Shown here piece by piece: positions 36,960 to 46,740 of a stretch of DNA of 64,000 nt; position 1 is the stretch's first letter, and each line of letters opens with the position of its first letter. The stretch lies in assembly GCF_000423605.1 (NCBI RefSeq), contig NZ_AUIH01000010.1, forward strand, positions 62,001-126,000, given 5' to 3'. A program made the translations under genes and the position numbers. This DNA is from Saccharospirillum impatiens DSM 12546 (GTDB lineage: Bacteria; Pseudomonadota; Gammaproteobacteria; Pseudomonadales; Natronospirillaceae). The notes under the pieces are model-generated. The model was not told where the DNA came from, ran no database searches, and saw only the letters and a list, made by a program, of their open reading frames with translations.

Positions 36960-38618
36960 ATGAAACTGACCAAAACCCTGATAACCGGTTTGTGTCTGGC
37001 CGGTTCAGCCCCCGCCTTTGCGGCGAGTCTGGCCTGCACTGACAACAGCGCTGCGGCACTCGACACGGCAGACTTAACCGTCACCGGAATCGAGTTTGTG
37101 GCAAACAGTGAAACGTTTGGCATCGAACACTGCCACATAACAGGTGCCACTCACGCCCATACCGGCGTGGACGGCAACGACTACGCCATCAACTTCGAAC
37201 TGCGCTTGCCCTCACAATGGAACCAGCGGTTTGTGCACCAGTTCAATGGCGGCAACGATGGCTCCGTCGTTCCTGCCGTGGGTGAGCTGAAAGGCGGTGA
37301 TGAATCCGACACCGCTTTGCGCCGCGGTTATGCCGTCGTCTCCAGTGATGCCGGGCACAGCGGTGATGCGAATCCCGAGGCAGGCCTGGCCGGAGGCGCG
37401 CGGTTCGGGTTCGATCCCGAAGCCCGTCGTGATTACGGCTACTCGGCCGTCAGCAAGCTGGACCCGCTGGCCAAAGCCATGGTTGAGAGGTTTTACGACG
37501 ACACCATTGAATACGCCTACGGTGTTGGTGGCTCCAACGGCGGTCGTCACGCCCTGGTCGCTGCGACGCGCATGCCCGAAGCATTCGATGGTTTCCTGGT
37601 TGGCTACCCCGGTCTGAACCTGCCGCGGGCCGCCGTGCAACATGCCTGGGATATCCAGGCATTCAAAGCCATCAACGGCGACGTACGAACCGCCTATTCA
37701 CGCGACGATCTAACCCGGGTAGCCGACGGCATTCTCGCCGCTTGCGATGACCTGGACGGACTCGAAGACGGCTACATCGGCGACACAGACGCCTGCCAAA
37801 CAGCCTTCAACATCGAATCATTGCAGTGCGATGCCGCCATGGCCGAAGGTTGCCTTAGCGCCGCCCAGGTCGCAGCCCTGAAAGCCATTCACGCCGGACC
37901 AACCAACTCTCAGGGCGTACCCCTGTACAGCGACTGGCCCTGGGATTCTGGCATCGGCTCCGGTGACTGGCGCTTCTGGAAACTGGAAACGCCGATCCCG
38001 CCCTGGAATAACCAACCACTGATCGGCGTCATGGGTGCCGCTTCTCTGGCACAACTGTTTACCACCCCGCCAACCGAGGTCGCCGGAACGCCGCAGGCAC
38101 TTGAGCAGTACCTGCTCGACTTCGATTTCGACAGCGATGCGCCCAAAATTTACGCCACCACCGAGCGCTACTCAGAATCCGCCATGGACTACATGACCCC
38201 GCCCGACTCGGAAAACCCAATGCTGACCGATTTTCAGGCGCAGGGCGGCAAGATGGTCATTTTCCACGGAGTCAGCGACCCGGTGTTCTCGGTCAATGAC
38301 ACCACAAACTGGTACCAGAAGCTCGACGCCAACAACAACGACCAGGCAGAAGATTTCGCGCGATATTACCGCGTACCCGGTATGCCACACGGTGCCGGCG
38401 GACCTACGGTGGATGATTTCGACTTCTTCACCGCCCTGGTCGACTGGGTTGAACAGGACAACGCTCCGGAAGACATCATCGCCAGCGTAATGCCCGGTAA
38501 TGAAGAAGCCGTGGCACGCCTCGGTGACGTCGAACGCAAGCTATGCCCCTACCCCCAGGTAGCCCGGTATCAGGGCGGTCGTGCGAGTTCTGCGGCGAGT
38601 TTTGCCTGCCAGGAATAA
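36960..38618 (+). CDS. Secreted tannase/feruloyl esterase family protein
   Basis: 552 residues with a cleavable signal peptide (MKLTKTLITGLCLAGSAPAFA). The catalytic serine is in YGVGGSNGGRHALVAATRMP, the acid probably Asp in HGVSDPVFSVNDT, and His in RVPGMPHGAGGPT. The cysteines in CDDLDGLEDGYIGDTDAC mark the disulfide/calcium region of the tannase family (PF07519). It would act in the periplasm or outside, splitting plant phenolic esters such as feruloylated sugars, and releases the acid that the TRAP transporter and CoA ligase then use. A terminator follows. Confidence 0.92.
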   Translation: MKLTKTLITGLCLAGSAPAFAASLACTDNSAAALDTADLTVTGIEFVANSETFGIEHCHITGATHAHTGVDGNDYAINFELRLPSQWNQRFVHQFNGGNDGSVVPAVGELKGGDESDTALRRGYAVVSSDAGHSGDANPEAGLAGGARFGFDPEARRDYGYSAVSKLDPLAKAMVERFYDDTIEYAYGVGGSNGGRHALVAATRMPEAFDGFLVGYPGLNLPRAAVQHAWDIQAFKAINGDVRTAYSRDDLTRVADGILAACDDLDGLEDGYIGDTDACQTAFNIESLQCDAAMAEGCLSAAQVAALKAIHAGPTNSQGVPLYSDWPWDSGIGSGDWRFWKLETPIPPWNNQPLIGVMGAASLAQLFTTPPTEVAGTPQALEQYLLDFDFDSDAPKIYATTERYSESAMDYMTPPDSENPMLTDFQAQGGKMVIFHGVSDPVFSVNDTTNWYQKLDANNNDQAEDFARYYRVPGMPHGAGGPTVDDFDFFTALVDWVEQDNAPEDIIASVMPGNEEAVARLGDVERKLCPYPQVARYQGGRASSAASFACQE

Positions 38619-38632
38619 CCACCCACTGGCTA

Positions 38633-38659
38633 ACCCTCGCCTTTAACAAGGGCGAGGGT
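38633..38659 (+). terminator. Terminator-like hairpin after the feruloyl esterase gene
   Basis: ACCCTCGCC, 9-nt loop, GGCGAGGGT, then ATATTTGC. Stem of nine perfect pairs 15 nt after the stop. The T-run is weak, so efficiency may be moderate. Confidence 0.65.
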
Positions 38660-38729
38660 ATATTTGCTATTTCATGAGTCGAACAACATGAGTTGGGAAT
38701 TCGCGAATAGTTAACCACGGGGCTACTTA

Positions 38730-38836
38730 GGACCACCAGGTACGCCTTCTGGAGGTCGTGAGACAGCATGGATGCTGTCTTCGAGCCCCCATGGAAGGGT
38801 TTACGGCGTACCTTCAGCAGGCGTACCTGGTGGTCC
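38730..38836 (+). repeat. A-type dispersed palindromic element, copy A7 (TTTACGGCGT subtype)
   Basis: Outer stem GGACCACCAGGTACGCCTTC with its right complement ending GTACCTGGTGGTCC. Inner hairpins are GACAGCATGGATGCTGTC and the CCCCATGGAAGGG arm. It shares the TTCGAGCCCCC and TTTACGGCGT core with A3 and A13. Confidence 0.9.
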
Positions 38837-38995
38837 GACAGCCACCTGGTCTATGGTAACCACCTGGTTGAATTACCCTGCGAATTTCTAACTCATGACG
38901 CCACCTGGCTAATTACTACCCAATCATGGCGTTGTAACGTCGCTTCCTGTAAGCTGCACCGCCGCTCGAAAACGGGCGCCGCGACCTGCCTGTTA

Positions 38996-39023
38996 AAAGG
39001 ATGGGTCACCCATCTTTTCTTTT
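38996..39023 (+). promoter_or_regulatory. Terminator-like hairpin in the rhlE leader
   Basis: AAAAGGATGGG, loop TCA, CCCATCTTTTCTTTT, ending 20 nt before the rhlE ATG. Stem pairs plus a T-rich tail make an intrinsic-terminator shape inside the 5' leader, suggesting attenuation or helicase autoregulation. It could also be only a terminator for transcription arriving from upstream. Confidence 0.55.
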
Positions 39024-39043
39024 AAATAGAGAACCTCCGAACT

Positions 39044-40372
39044 ATGAGCTTTGCCTCTCTCGGCCTGTCATTGCCGCTGCAAAAAGCAGTTGCTGACCAA
39101 GGCTACGATACCCCGTCACCCATTCAGGCCCAGGCGATTCCCGCCGTACTGTCCGGCCGTGATGTGATGGCCGCTGCCCAAACGGGCACCGGCAAAACCG
39201 CAGGCTTTACCCTGCCTCTGCTGCAACGTCTTGCCGATGGCGAACGTGCCCGCAGCAACAGCACCCGTGCGCTGATCCTGACCCCAACTCGTGAACTGGC
39301 CGCTCAGATTCAGGAAAGCGTGGTCACCTATGGCCGTCACCTGAACCTCAGCTCAACCGTTGTCTTCGGTGGCGTCAAAATCAACCCACAGATGATGGCG
39401 CTGCGCAAAGGCGCTGACATCCTGGTGGCAACACCGGGTCGTCTGCTCGACCTGTTTAACCAGCGTGCCGTCAACTTCAAGCAACTGGAAGTGCTGGTGT
39501 TGGACGAAGCCGACCGCATGCTCGACATGGGCTTCATTAACGACATCAAGAAAATTCTGGCCGTGCTGCCAAAAGAACGTCAGAACCTGCTGTTCTCTGC
39601 GACATTTTCTCCGGAAATTCGCACACTGGCCAAAGGCCTGGTGAACGACCCGGTCGAAATCTCCGTAACGCCGCGCAACACCACAGCGGCAACGGTGACA
39701 CAGGAAGTTCACCCGGTGGATAAAAAGCGCAAGCCTGCCCTGCTGGCGAAGCTGATTCACGACGGTGGCTGGCAACAGGCTCTGGTGTTTACTCGCACCA
39801 AGCATGGCGCCAACAAGCTGACTGAGTTTCTGGAAAAGAACGACATCCGTGCTGCTGCCATCCACGGCAACAAGAGCCAGGGTGCTCGTACCAAAGCTTT
39901 GGCAAATTTCAAAGCCGGTAAAGTCAGCATTCTGGTCGCGACCGATATCGCCGCCCGGGGTCTGGACATCGACCAGCTGCCGCAAGTGGTCAACTTCGAC
40001 CTGCCCAACATCGCCGAAGATTACGTGCACCGCATCGGTCGCACCGGCCGCGCCGGCGCGTCAGGTAAAGCGATTTCGCTGGTCAGCGCCGACGAAGCGG
40101 ATTTTCTGGCGGGTATCGAGAAGCTGACCAGTCAGCGTATCGAACGCACAGAAGTTGAAGGCTTCGAGCCCGATCAGCGGGTTCCCGAAGGCCGCGCCAG
40201 CAGCAAACGCCCAGCCAGCAGCTCGCGGCCCAAGCGTCCGCAGTCTGGCAACAATGGCCAGGGGCGTTCAGCCGGTGATCGTAATGATCGCCGTACTGAT
40301 TCCTCTACCAGCAAGCCCAGCGTACGCCGCAAACCAAGACCTGCGCGCTCGCGCAGTTCCGCCACGGCTTGA
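39044..40372 (+). CDS. rhlE: DEAD-box RNA helicase, RhlE-like
   Basis: 442 residues. Motifs in order: [11 protein letters not shown] (Q motif), AQTGTGKT (I), PTRELAAQI (Ia), TPGRLLDL (Ib), [13 protein letters not shown] (II), SATFS (III), [10 protein letters not shown] (IV), [12 protein letters not shown] (V), [10 protein letters not shown] (VI). A basic, Ser/Arg-rich tail (about 385-442) is typical of RhlE and helps RNA binding. Likely roles are ribosome assembly or mRNA turnover in the cold. It is monocistronic, with a hairpin in its leader and another after its stop. Confidence 0.93.
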   Translation: MSFASLGLSLPLQKAVADQGYDTPSPIQAQAIPAVLSGRDVMAAAQTGTGKTAGFTLPLLQRLADGERARSNSTRALILTPTRELAAQIQESVVTYGRHLNLSSTVVFGGVKINPQMMALRKGADILVATPGRLLDLFNQRAVNFKQLEVLVLDEADRMLDMGFINDIKKILAVLPKERQNLLFSATFSPEIRTLAKGLVNDPVEISVTPRNTTAATVTQEVHPVDKKRKPALLAKLIHDGGWQQALVFTRTKHGANKLTEFLEKNDIRAAAIHGNKSQGARTKALANFKAGKVSILVATDIAARGLDIDQLPQVVNFDLPNIAEDYVHRIGRTGRAGASGKAISLVSADEADFLAGIEKLTSQRIERTEVEGFEPDQRVPEGRASSKRPASSSRPKRPQSGNNGQGRSAGDRNDRRTDSSTSKPSVRRKPRPARSRSSATA

Positions 40373-40381
40373 TGCGAGAGC

Positions 40382-40413
40382 GGTTGCCGGGCCGCGGTGC
40401 GCGCCCGGCAACC
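40382..40413 (+). terminator. GC-rich hairpin after rhlE
   Basis: GGTTGCCGGGC, 10-nt loop, GCCCGGCAACC: 11 perfect pairs starting 9 nt past the rhlE stop. No T-run follows, so it may be a processing or Rho-dependent end rather than a classic terminator. Confidence 0.5.
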
Positions 40414-40468
40414 CTGACTCTGCTACCCGTTTCCTTGTTCGTTTTTCGCCGTATTCACTGCCGGCAGG

Positions 40469-41447
40469 TCAACTGAACTCTTTGCTGCCGTCGCACAGCC
40501 GGTTGCGGCCAAGTTTCTTGGCGCGGTAAAGGGCTTCGTCAGCGTTCTGAATCAGGTCACGGACCGATAGCGCCTCCTCAGGAATGATAGAAGAGACACC
40601 AATGCTGATGGTCAGCCAACCATTGTGTTCGCTGTGTGCATGCACTATGTGTTCTTCCTTAATTTTGCGCATTAATTGCAAGCCAAGCTGGACAGCGTTT
40701 TCACGTTCCGTACCCGGAAGAATGATCAGGAACTCTTCACCGCCATAGCGAGCCGCCATATCTGAAGCTCGCTGAGTGATGGAGGAGAAAACGAAAGCTA
40801 CCTGGCGCAGACAATCGTCACCCGCCTGATGCCCATATTGGTCGTTGTATTCCTTAAACCGGTCGATGTCGATCAGCAAGATAGATATGGGCGCTTGCCT
40901 GCGGCGCAGTATGCTCCACTCTCGCGTCAGTTTGCGCTCCAATGCCATGCGATTATAGAGGCCAGTCAGAGCATCTTTCTCCGACAACGATTTCAGCTCC
41001 CAATTGGCTTGTTTCAAATGGGCTTGAGCGTCGACCAGGTGGTGATGCTTAATTTCAAGTTGATGGTTGGTTGCATGCAGTGCCCGGGTTTTATGCTCAA
41101 CCGTTTTCATGAGCGCATTAAACTCCATGGCCAATTGGCCCACCTCGTCGCGGCTCGTCACCGGAGTTCTCCGAGTATAGGTTGGATTCCACATAGGCGG
41201 TATTTCGATTTTCGGCAAAGGCGTAGGTATCGTCCCAGGCAGACCAGTCATAAACGGTTGCGTCGATCCGGGCCAGCTCAACCGAAAACCGGTTGGAAAC
41301 CCGGTCGACATTCAGGCGGGCGTATTGATCCTCAAGTTGCTTGAACTCCGCGAAAACCAACAATCGCTGTAGCCCATACATCGAAAGCCCAAGGAGCAAA
41401 GCCATACAAATTATCGCGGTGGTTACCTTGAAGGATATAGACATCAA
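40469..41447 (-). pseudogene. Decayed CHASE4-HAMP-GGDEF diguanylate cyclase
   Basis: Two overlapping minus-strand frames together look like one gene. The upstream frame (41447 to about 41165) gives a membrane helix and the first part of a CHASE4 sensor (VYDWSAWDDTYAFAEN, AYVESNLYSEN). It then runs into nonsense. A second frame picks up at TSRDEVGQLAMEFNALM, the end of a HAMP domain, followed by a coiled coil and a full GGDEF domain with DALTGLYNR and ARYGGEEFLIILP. The rest of CHASE4, the second membrane helix and most of HAMP are missing, so an out-of-frame internal deletion has occurred. The GGDEF part is intact and could be expressed only from an internal start. Confidence 0.8.
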
Positions 41448-42068
41448 CTTGCTCCAGCCTTGATAATCCGCGCACAGAACTGCGATAACAGCCTGATCAC
41501 CGCTTCCAGATTAGACCATTGGGCGTTCCCACGCTGACCACGAAAGAAGAGTAGCACAGAGGCTACCTGGCATTAGTAGAGAAACGATCATGGCGATTTG
41601 TGCTGCATGAAACGTCAGGCTGGAACGGTTGACCATTCGCTTTATCTGATCAGGTTTAGTATTGAACATCTACGTCGGCTTGCTCGGTGACCCTAATGCT
41701 GAATCAGAATTCTGAGGTGAGCTGTTTGCCTGTAGCTGAGACGTGGCGTGCTGACTCCTGGGGCTGCTGGACCACTTTTTACTCTACGGCATACTTCTGG
41801 AATTTCAAGCGGTTACCCAACAACCAAAGATCGCTCAGATAAATTGTCTGATGAGTCAGGTTAATACGTTCACCTGTTTAGTCGTTACCTCCCATAAGGG
41901 GCTTTGAAATTCGTTGTGCAGGCAGTGACCTGACTGTTTCGAAGAAACGGATGTTTGATGGGTCAATCATGCCCCGAGAATTTAAGGTAAAACCCAGGCC
42001 GCGCACCGAAATGGCGCATGCTTCTTGCGTGATCGATAGCTCACTTCTGCATTAAATCCCATTAAAAA

Positions 42069-42084
42069 TGTGAACCAGATCACA
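42069..42084. promoter_or_regulatory. CRP/Vfr-type binding site TGTGA-N6-TCACA
   Basis: TGTGAACCAGATCACA with flanking AAA and TTA is a full match to the two conserved pentamers of the CRP site. It is centred about 315 nt upstream of the chemoreceptor start, so it may serve a distant promoter or an unseen small transcript. Confidence 0.7.
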
Positions 42085-42219
42085 TTATAAGACTTAAATC
42101 ACCTTGGATTACTAATTTACACAGCGATTTTCCAGCTGCTCGGAAGGGGTTGCTGAGTATCGATAAATGAGACTTTCTTTATTGCCTGGAGACTCTTAGT
42201 TGAGTTCCGGGCAAAAACT

Positions 42220-42294
42220 GTCACATTTTTGAACCCTTGCTGAGTTTCGATCGTCAGGAAAATGTCGGTAAGACTGTCCAGCGTAAAATGTGAC
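42220..42294. promoter_or_regulatory. Inverted pair GTCACATTTT ... AAAATGTGAC upstream of the chemoreceptor
   Basis: Perfect 10-nt arms at 42220-42229 and 42285-42294, 55 nt apart, each containing a CRP-like half-site. The same AAAATGTGA word begins the site at 42065. It lies 98 nt before the chemoreceptor ATG. Confidence 0.4.
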
Positions 42295-42391
42295 CCATTA
42301 GCCTAGCCTCCACTGTGTGTTTTTAGCTGATAGGCTTAAAAGAGTAGGTGAATCAAGGTGTTTCACCAGATTATTAAGCAGGACAGAAGAG

Positions 42392-43987
42392 ATGATCGAT
42401 CGATTAACCCAGCCTATATATAACCTGTCAACGCGCATGAAACTCTTTGCCGGTTTTGGATTAATCCTTCTGCTGACCGTCAGTATTGCGGTTACCGGGT
42501 TCCAGAACCTCAATGTGGTTGCTGAAGAATACCAGCGATTGAGATTGCTGGATTCATTAAGCGCACGCATGGCCAATGCCCGGATTGCCGAAAAGAACTA
42601 TATTATCCGGCAACAACAGCGTTATCTCGATGAAAAGGAAGTGTTGCTGGACGATATTCGTAACGAAGCGAATTTCATGTTGGATACAACGGATGATCCA
42701 GTTACCCGAACAGTCATGATGACGGTTTTTGAAGATTTGGAGTCTTATGAAGCTGACTTCGAACTTTTGATTGAAGGTATGCAAAACAACGCCAGTGACG
42801 CTGAAATGGATCAGTTTAACGAAGCGTTGCTCACCAGTGCACGTGATTTGGAGGAGGTCATCAACGAGTACGCGCAGGCGCGGGAGTTTGAGATCACTCA
42901 GATCATTCAGCGAGCTGAATTAGTGATTATCGCAGCGGCTTTGATCGCGCTTGTGCTGGGGGTGCTCATTACCATTGTGATCACCGCGATGATCAGCAAA
43001 CCTCTCTCGCAGCTGGTCGCAGTAATGAAGGAGCTGGCGGCCGGCAATCTCGATCAGGTATTGGTTACCAAACGATCCGATGAGATTGGCGTTTTGATGA
43101 CAAGTACCAATGCCACTATTCAGAGTCTGCAGCAGTTGATCGGACGACTGGGAGAGGGCATCACTCAGTTGGCCTCTTCCAGTGAGCAAATGTCAGCGGT
43201 TGCCCAGGAAAATACCCGCCTGATTACCGAGCAGAAAAATGAGACTGACCAGGTGGCGACGGCCATGAACGAGATGACGGCCACGGTGCGCGAAGTCGCG
43301 CAGAACGCCGAAGAGGCCTCCAGTTCTGCCGAGCAATGCGAGCAGTTGACTCGTGAAGGCGGTGAGCTGGTGCGCAACAATATTCTGCAGACCGAAGAAC
43401 TGGCCGACGAGGTTGCCGCTGCCACTCAGGCGATCATAGAGCTTAAGGCTGACTGCGATAAGATCGGTACGGTGCTGGATGTGATCGCCGGCATTGCCGA
43501 GCAAACGAATTTGCTGGCGTTGAACGCGGCCATTGAAGCGGCCCGTGCTGGCGAAGCCGGACGAGGCTTTGCGGTAGTGGCGGATGAAGTGCGCGGGCTG
43601 TCTAAGCGTACCCAGGACTCTACCGAGCAGATTGAAGCGCTGATCAACAATCTGCAGAAAAATGCGGAGCAAACGGCTGAGAAAATGAAGTTAAGTTCCG
43701 AGCGGGCTGAGGCGACCAAAGGCCCGGCAACCCAAGCTCGTGAGGCGTTCAAGTCGATTACTGCGGCGGTTACTCAGATACAGGCAATGAACCAGCAGAT
43801 AGCGGCGGCGGTCACGGAACAAAGCGCCGTAGCCGAAGAGATCAACAGAAGCATTCTGACCATCTCGGAATCCGCCGATCAGTCAGCAACGGCCAGTGAG
43901 GAGACCCTGCAGGCGAATCAGGAACTGAGTCGACTGGGTGTCGACCTGCAGGAGCTTTCCGGCAAATTTCAACTCGGGTCGAGCTAG
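42392..43987 (+). CDS. Methyl-accepting chemotaxis protein
   Basis: 531 residues from ATG 42392 (AGAAGAG just upstream); the frame extends 25 codons further up without signal-like sequence. A first membrane helix at about 16-37 is followed by a helical periplasmic sensor of about 150 residues ([30 protein letters not shown], a helical-bimodular/4HB-type start). The second helix is [21 protein letters not shown], then HAMP, then a long coiled coil with the conserved tip [37 protein letters not shown]. It signals through CheA/CheW; the ligand is unknown. The CRP-type sites upstream suggest catabolite control. Confidence 0.92.
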   Translation: MIDRLTQPIYNLSTRMKLFAGFGLILLLTVSIAVTGFQNLNVVAEEYQRLRLLDSLSARMANARIAEKNYIIRQQQRYLDEKEVLLDDIRNEANFMLDTTDDPVTRTVMMTVFEDLESYEADFELLIEGMQNNASDAEMDQFNEALLTSARDLEEVINEYAQAREFEITQIIQRAELVIIAAALIALVLGVLITIVITAMISKPLSQLVAVMKELAAGNLDQVLVTKRSDEIGVLMTSTNATIQSLQQLIGRLGEGITQLASSSEQMSAVAQENTRLITEQKNETDQVATAMNEMTATVREVAQNAEEASSSAEQCEQLTREGGELVRNNILQTEELADEVAAATQAIIELKADCDKIGTVLDVIAGIAEQTNLLALNAAIEAARAGEAGRGFAVVADEVRGLSKRTQDSTEQIEALINNLQKNAEQTAEKMKLSSERAEATKGPATQAREAFKSITAAVTQIQAMNQQIAAAVTEQSAVAEEINRSILTISESADQSATASEETLQANQELSRLGVDLQELSGKFQLGSS

Positions 43988-44494
43988 TCGTGTTTTATGC
44001 AAGTTTTATCGGTACTCAAGCCGAAGGAGGTGGAGTTGGCACTGTCAACGCAGGCTACTCTATTGCTCCGCGGCTGGGTATCGTGAGGGGGTCCGAACCC
44101 TGAACCCAAGTCCCGAACGATAAGGCACCCGCTTCTCTTGAGAGTCACTTCTCCCGCATTACCCTTAATCCTGGTCAGCCGACTAATCACCTTTGCGCAT
44201 TGCTGTAGCCTGATCTATACATGTTACTGCTTGTGCCTAATCGGTGGCTTTTTGAGTTTCGCAAGAAAAGCGCGTGCTTTGAGCTATCGTCTGTTTAAGG
44301 TTTTAACAGGCGCGCCGAAAACCCAGAGGTCGTCGAGTCTCAGTGCTGTGCGTATCTTGAACTATGTAGATGATTCTCAGGGCAAGTTCGACGGTTTGTA
44401 GGATATTTCAACCCGGGTTTTGGCATCAGAACACCGTTTTTCGGAGTGCCGAAACCTATAGTGTATCAGTCTGCAATGTGCAACGGAGTGTGCT
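43988..44494. other. Gene-free gap of about 500 nt
   Basis: Between the two chemoreceptor genes. A short open frame at 44138-44401 has no ribosome binding site or recognisable product and I do not call it. ACGGAG at 44483-44488 is the ribosome binding site for the next gene. Confidence 0.5.
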
Positions 44495-46048
44495 GTGAGA
44501 AACAATCAACCGGTTACCGATAAGGAAATCACTTTTTCAACCGACGAAAAACTGATTTCGTCTACCGACCTGAAAGGTCGAATTAAGCACTGCAACGATG
44601 CCTTCGAACGCGTCAGTGGTTTTACCCGTGAAGAACTCATTGGCCAGCCCCACAACATCATCCGTCACCCCGACATGCCGTCTGAAGCCTACGAGGTTAT
44701 GTGGTCGCACCTGAAGGCCAATCAACCCTGGATGGGTCTGGTTAAGAACCGCTGTAAAAACGGCGACTATTATTGGGTGAATGCCTATGTCACACCCGTC
44801 ACCGACAACGGTACTGTCATTGGTTATGAATCGGTTCGCCGGGTTCCAGAGCGCAGCGACATAGAGCGAGCTGAAAAACTCTACGGCCGGATCAAAAAGT
44901 CAGGCTTTAAACCAGGGCCGGCGTTTCCACCCCGGCAAACCATCGCGACGGCTGCTGTTGTTCTGGCGTCACTGGCACTGTTTGCCTCGGGCCAGCCTAC
45001 GATTGCCTATGGTTTGGTGGTGGGGGCACTGGCTAGCTTATCTGCATGGTGGGTGCTGTCCAGACGTTCGCTGATGGCAGGGCTCAACACCTTGCTGGAA
45101 AAATCGTTCAAACACGATCTGGCTGTTAAAAGTTACACAGACGATGCCCGCGATCTGGGTCGCCTGAAAGTCGCCATTATGAGTGAACAGGCGCACCTCG
45201 ATACCGTTTTGACGCGGATACAGGATGCGTCGATTCGAGCAGAGAAAGATGCCTCTGAAGCCTTAAGTATGGCCAGTGAGGCCCAGGCTGAAATGCGCAA
45301 GCAACAGGACGAGTCTGACCAGGTTGCCGCCGCAATGAACCAGATGACAGCGACCATTAATGAAGTCTCCGACCATGTGCAGCAAACGGCTCATAAAGCC
45401 GAAGAAGCCAGGGGTCTGGCGAAAGAGGGTGCATCGGTCTCGCGTAAAACGCATCAGGCGATTGAGCATTTGAAAGCCAAGGTCGATGGCATCAGCCAGG
45501 CGGTTGGCGACTTGTCGAAACAAACCGAAACCATCATGGGCGCTGCTCAAATCATTGAGCAAATTGCTGAACAGACCAACTTGCTGGCGCTTAACGCGGC
45601 AATCGAAGCCGCGCGGGCGGGTGAATCGGGTCGCGGCTTTGCCGTTGTGGCTGATGAGGTGCGTCAACTGGCACAACGGACGCAGGGGTCGACCCAGGAA
45701 ATTCACTCTATTATTGCAGAGCTTAAGAACCGGGCGAAACAGGCCATTACGGTTGCCAGTGAAGGCCAGAAAGACGCGGAAGAAGGGCTGAAACAGGTCG
45801 CTATTTCGTCAGATAAACTGGACAGCATTGCCGCCTCGGTAGATGGCATAGCGAGCATGTCTCAGGAAATGGCCGCCGCCGTTGAAGAGCAGGCACAGGT
45901 GTCGGAACAAATTAACCAGCAAATTGTGACGATCTCTAACCTGGCTTCCAGCAACAGCGATTTGTCGACCCACGCGGCTGAACGAATCGGGCAGGTACAC
46001 AAGGTTGCCCAGCAGTTGGACGAGCTGGTCAATCGGTTTAAGCGCTAA
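44495..46048 (+). CDS. Aer-like PAS chemoreceptor (energy taxis)
   Basis: 517 residues from GTG 44495. N-terminal PAS domain (about 1-115) with the Aer-type run [20 protein letters not shown] and [10 protein letters not shown], which in Aer binds FAD and senses redox state. A hydrophobic hairpin (about 150-190) anchors it without a periplasmic sensor. The cytoplasmic signalling domain carries the tip [43 protein letters not shown]. It thus likely steers cells by electron-transport state. It is separate from the first chemoreceptor in sequence and build. Confidence 0.92.
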   Translation: MRNNQPVTDKEITFSTDEKLISSTDLKGRIKHCNDAFERVSGFTREELIGQPHNIIRHPDMPSEAYEVMWSHLKANQPWMGLVKNRCKNGDYYWVNAYVTPVTDNGTVIGYESVRRVPERSDIERAEKLYGRIKKSGFKPGPAFPPRQTIATAAVVLASLALFASGQPTIAYGLVVGALASLSAWWVLSRRSLMAGLNTLLEKSFKHDLAVKSYTDDARDLGRLKVAIMSEQAHLDTVLTRIQDASIRAEKDASEALSMASEAQAEMRKQQDESDQVAAAMNQMTATINEVSDHVQQTAHKAEEARGLAKEGASVSRKTHQAIEHLKAKVDGISQAVGDLSKQTETIMGAAQIIEQIAEQTNLLALNAAIEAARAGESGRGFAVVADEVRQLAQRTQGSTQEIHSIIAELKNRAKQAITVASEGQKDAEEGLKQVAISSDKLDSIAASVDGIASMSQEMAAAVEEQAQVSEQINQQIVTISNLASSNSDLSTHAAERIGQVHKVAQQLDELVNRFKR

Positions 46049-46281
46049 GTTGAGCGCCAGGTTCGCTTGCCGCACTGTTTATGGCTGGACTAAGGCAAGG
46101 GTGAGGTAGGCGCGTAATGTGAGTTAGCGAACACAGCGCCTTGCCCTGCGCGTTTTGGCTGTCCACCATCACTGATGTCACTGAAGTCCTTTCTACAAAG
46201 GCTTTTTACGTTAAGAAGAGTATTCGTTATTGAACTTCGAAAAAATAGAAACGAGTGAAATAGATCGCTCGTCTTGGGTCG

Positions 46282-46737
46282 GGCACTGCCCAACTGGCAT
46301 CAGCCAGTGAGCAGATGTCGGCGGTCGCCCAGGAGAATACCAAAATTATCACCGAACAAAAAAATGAGACGGACCAGGTCGCGTCGGCCATGAATGAAAT
46401 GACAGCCACGACCCGGGAAGGCGCGCAGAATGCCGAGGAAGCCTCCGGCTCGGCGCAAGGGTGCGAACAGCTTACTCGCGAAGGCGGCAGCCTGGTGCGC
46501 AACAACATCAAGCAGACCGAAGATCTTGCCGATGAAGTGAAAGAGGCTGCTCAGGCGATTGTTGAACTGAAAGAAGACAGCGACAACACCGGGTCGGTAC
46601 TGGGCGTGATCGCTGGTATCGTCGGTCAAGCGGCAACAGCCAGTGAAGAAACGTTGCAGTCGAATCAGGAGCTCAGTCGTCTGGGCGTCGAATTGCAGGA
46701 ATTGGCCAGCCAGTTCAAGCTGGGCTCGGCGAGGTAG
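46282..46737 (+). pseudogene. Chemoreceptor remnant lacking the signalling tip
   Basis: About 150 codons closely matching the C-terminal domain of the receptor at 42392 ([43 protein letters not shown]). After VLGVIAGIVGQ it jumps to [25 protein letters not shown], skipping about 140 residues in-frame that hold the whole [20 protein letters not shown] tip. The N-terminal sensor, membrane helices and HAMP are missing too, so it cannot contact CheA. It is a duplicated, doubly deleted fragment. Whether the remaining open frame from ATG 46315 is made is unknown. Confidence 0.85.
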
Positions 46738-46740
46738 TTG

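Larger units (their letters stand above)
41448..42391. other. Gene-free region of about 940 nt before a chemoreceptor
   Basis: No ORF with a believable start and no dispersed palindrome. It is more AT-rich than its surroundings. The right third carries a CRP-type site and further TGTGA half-sites (see separate entries). The left part shows nothing I recognise and may be remnant DNA. Confidence 0.5.

Noticed and set aside
44138-44401. 87-codon frame between the chemoreceptor genes
   Set aside because: No ribosome binding site, unusual composition for this genome, no recognisable family.
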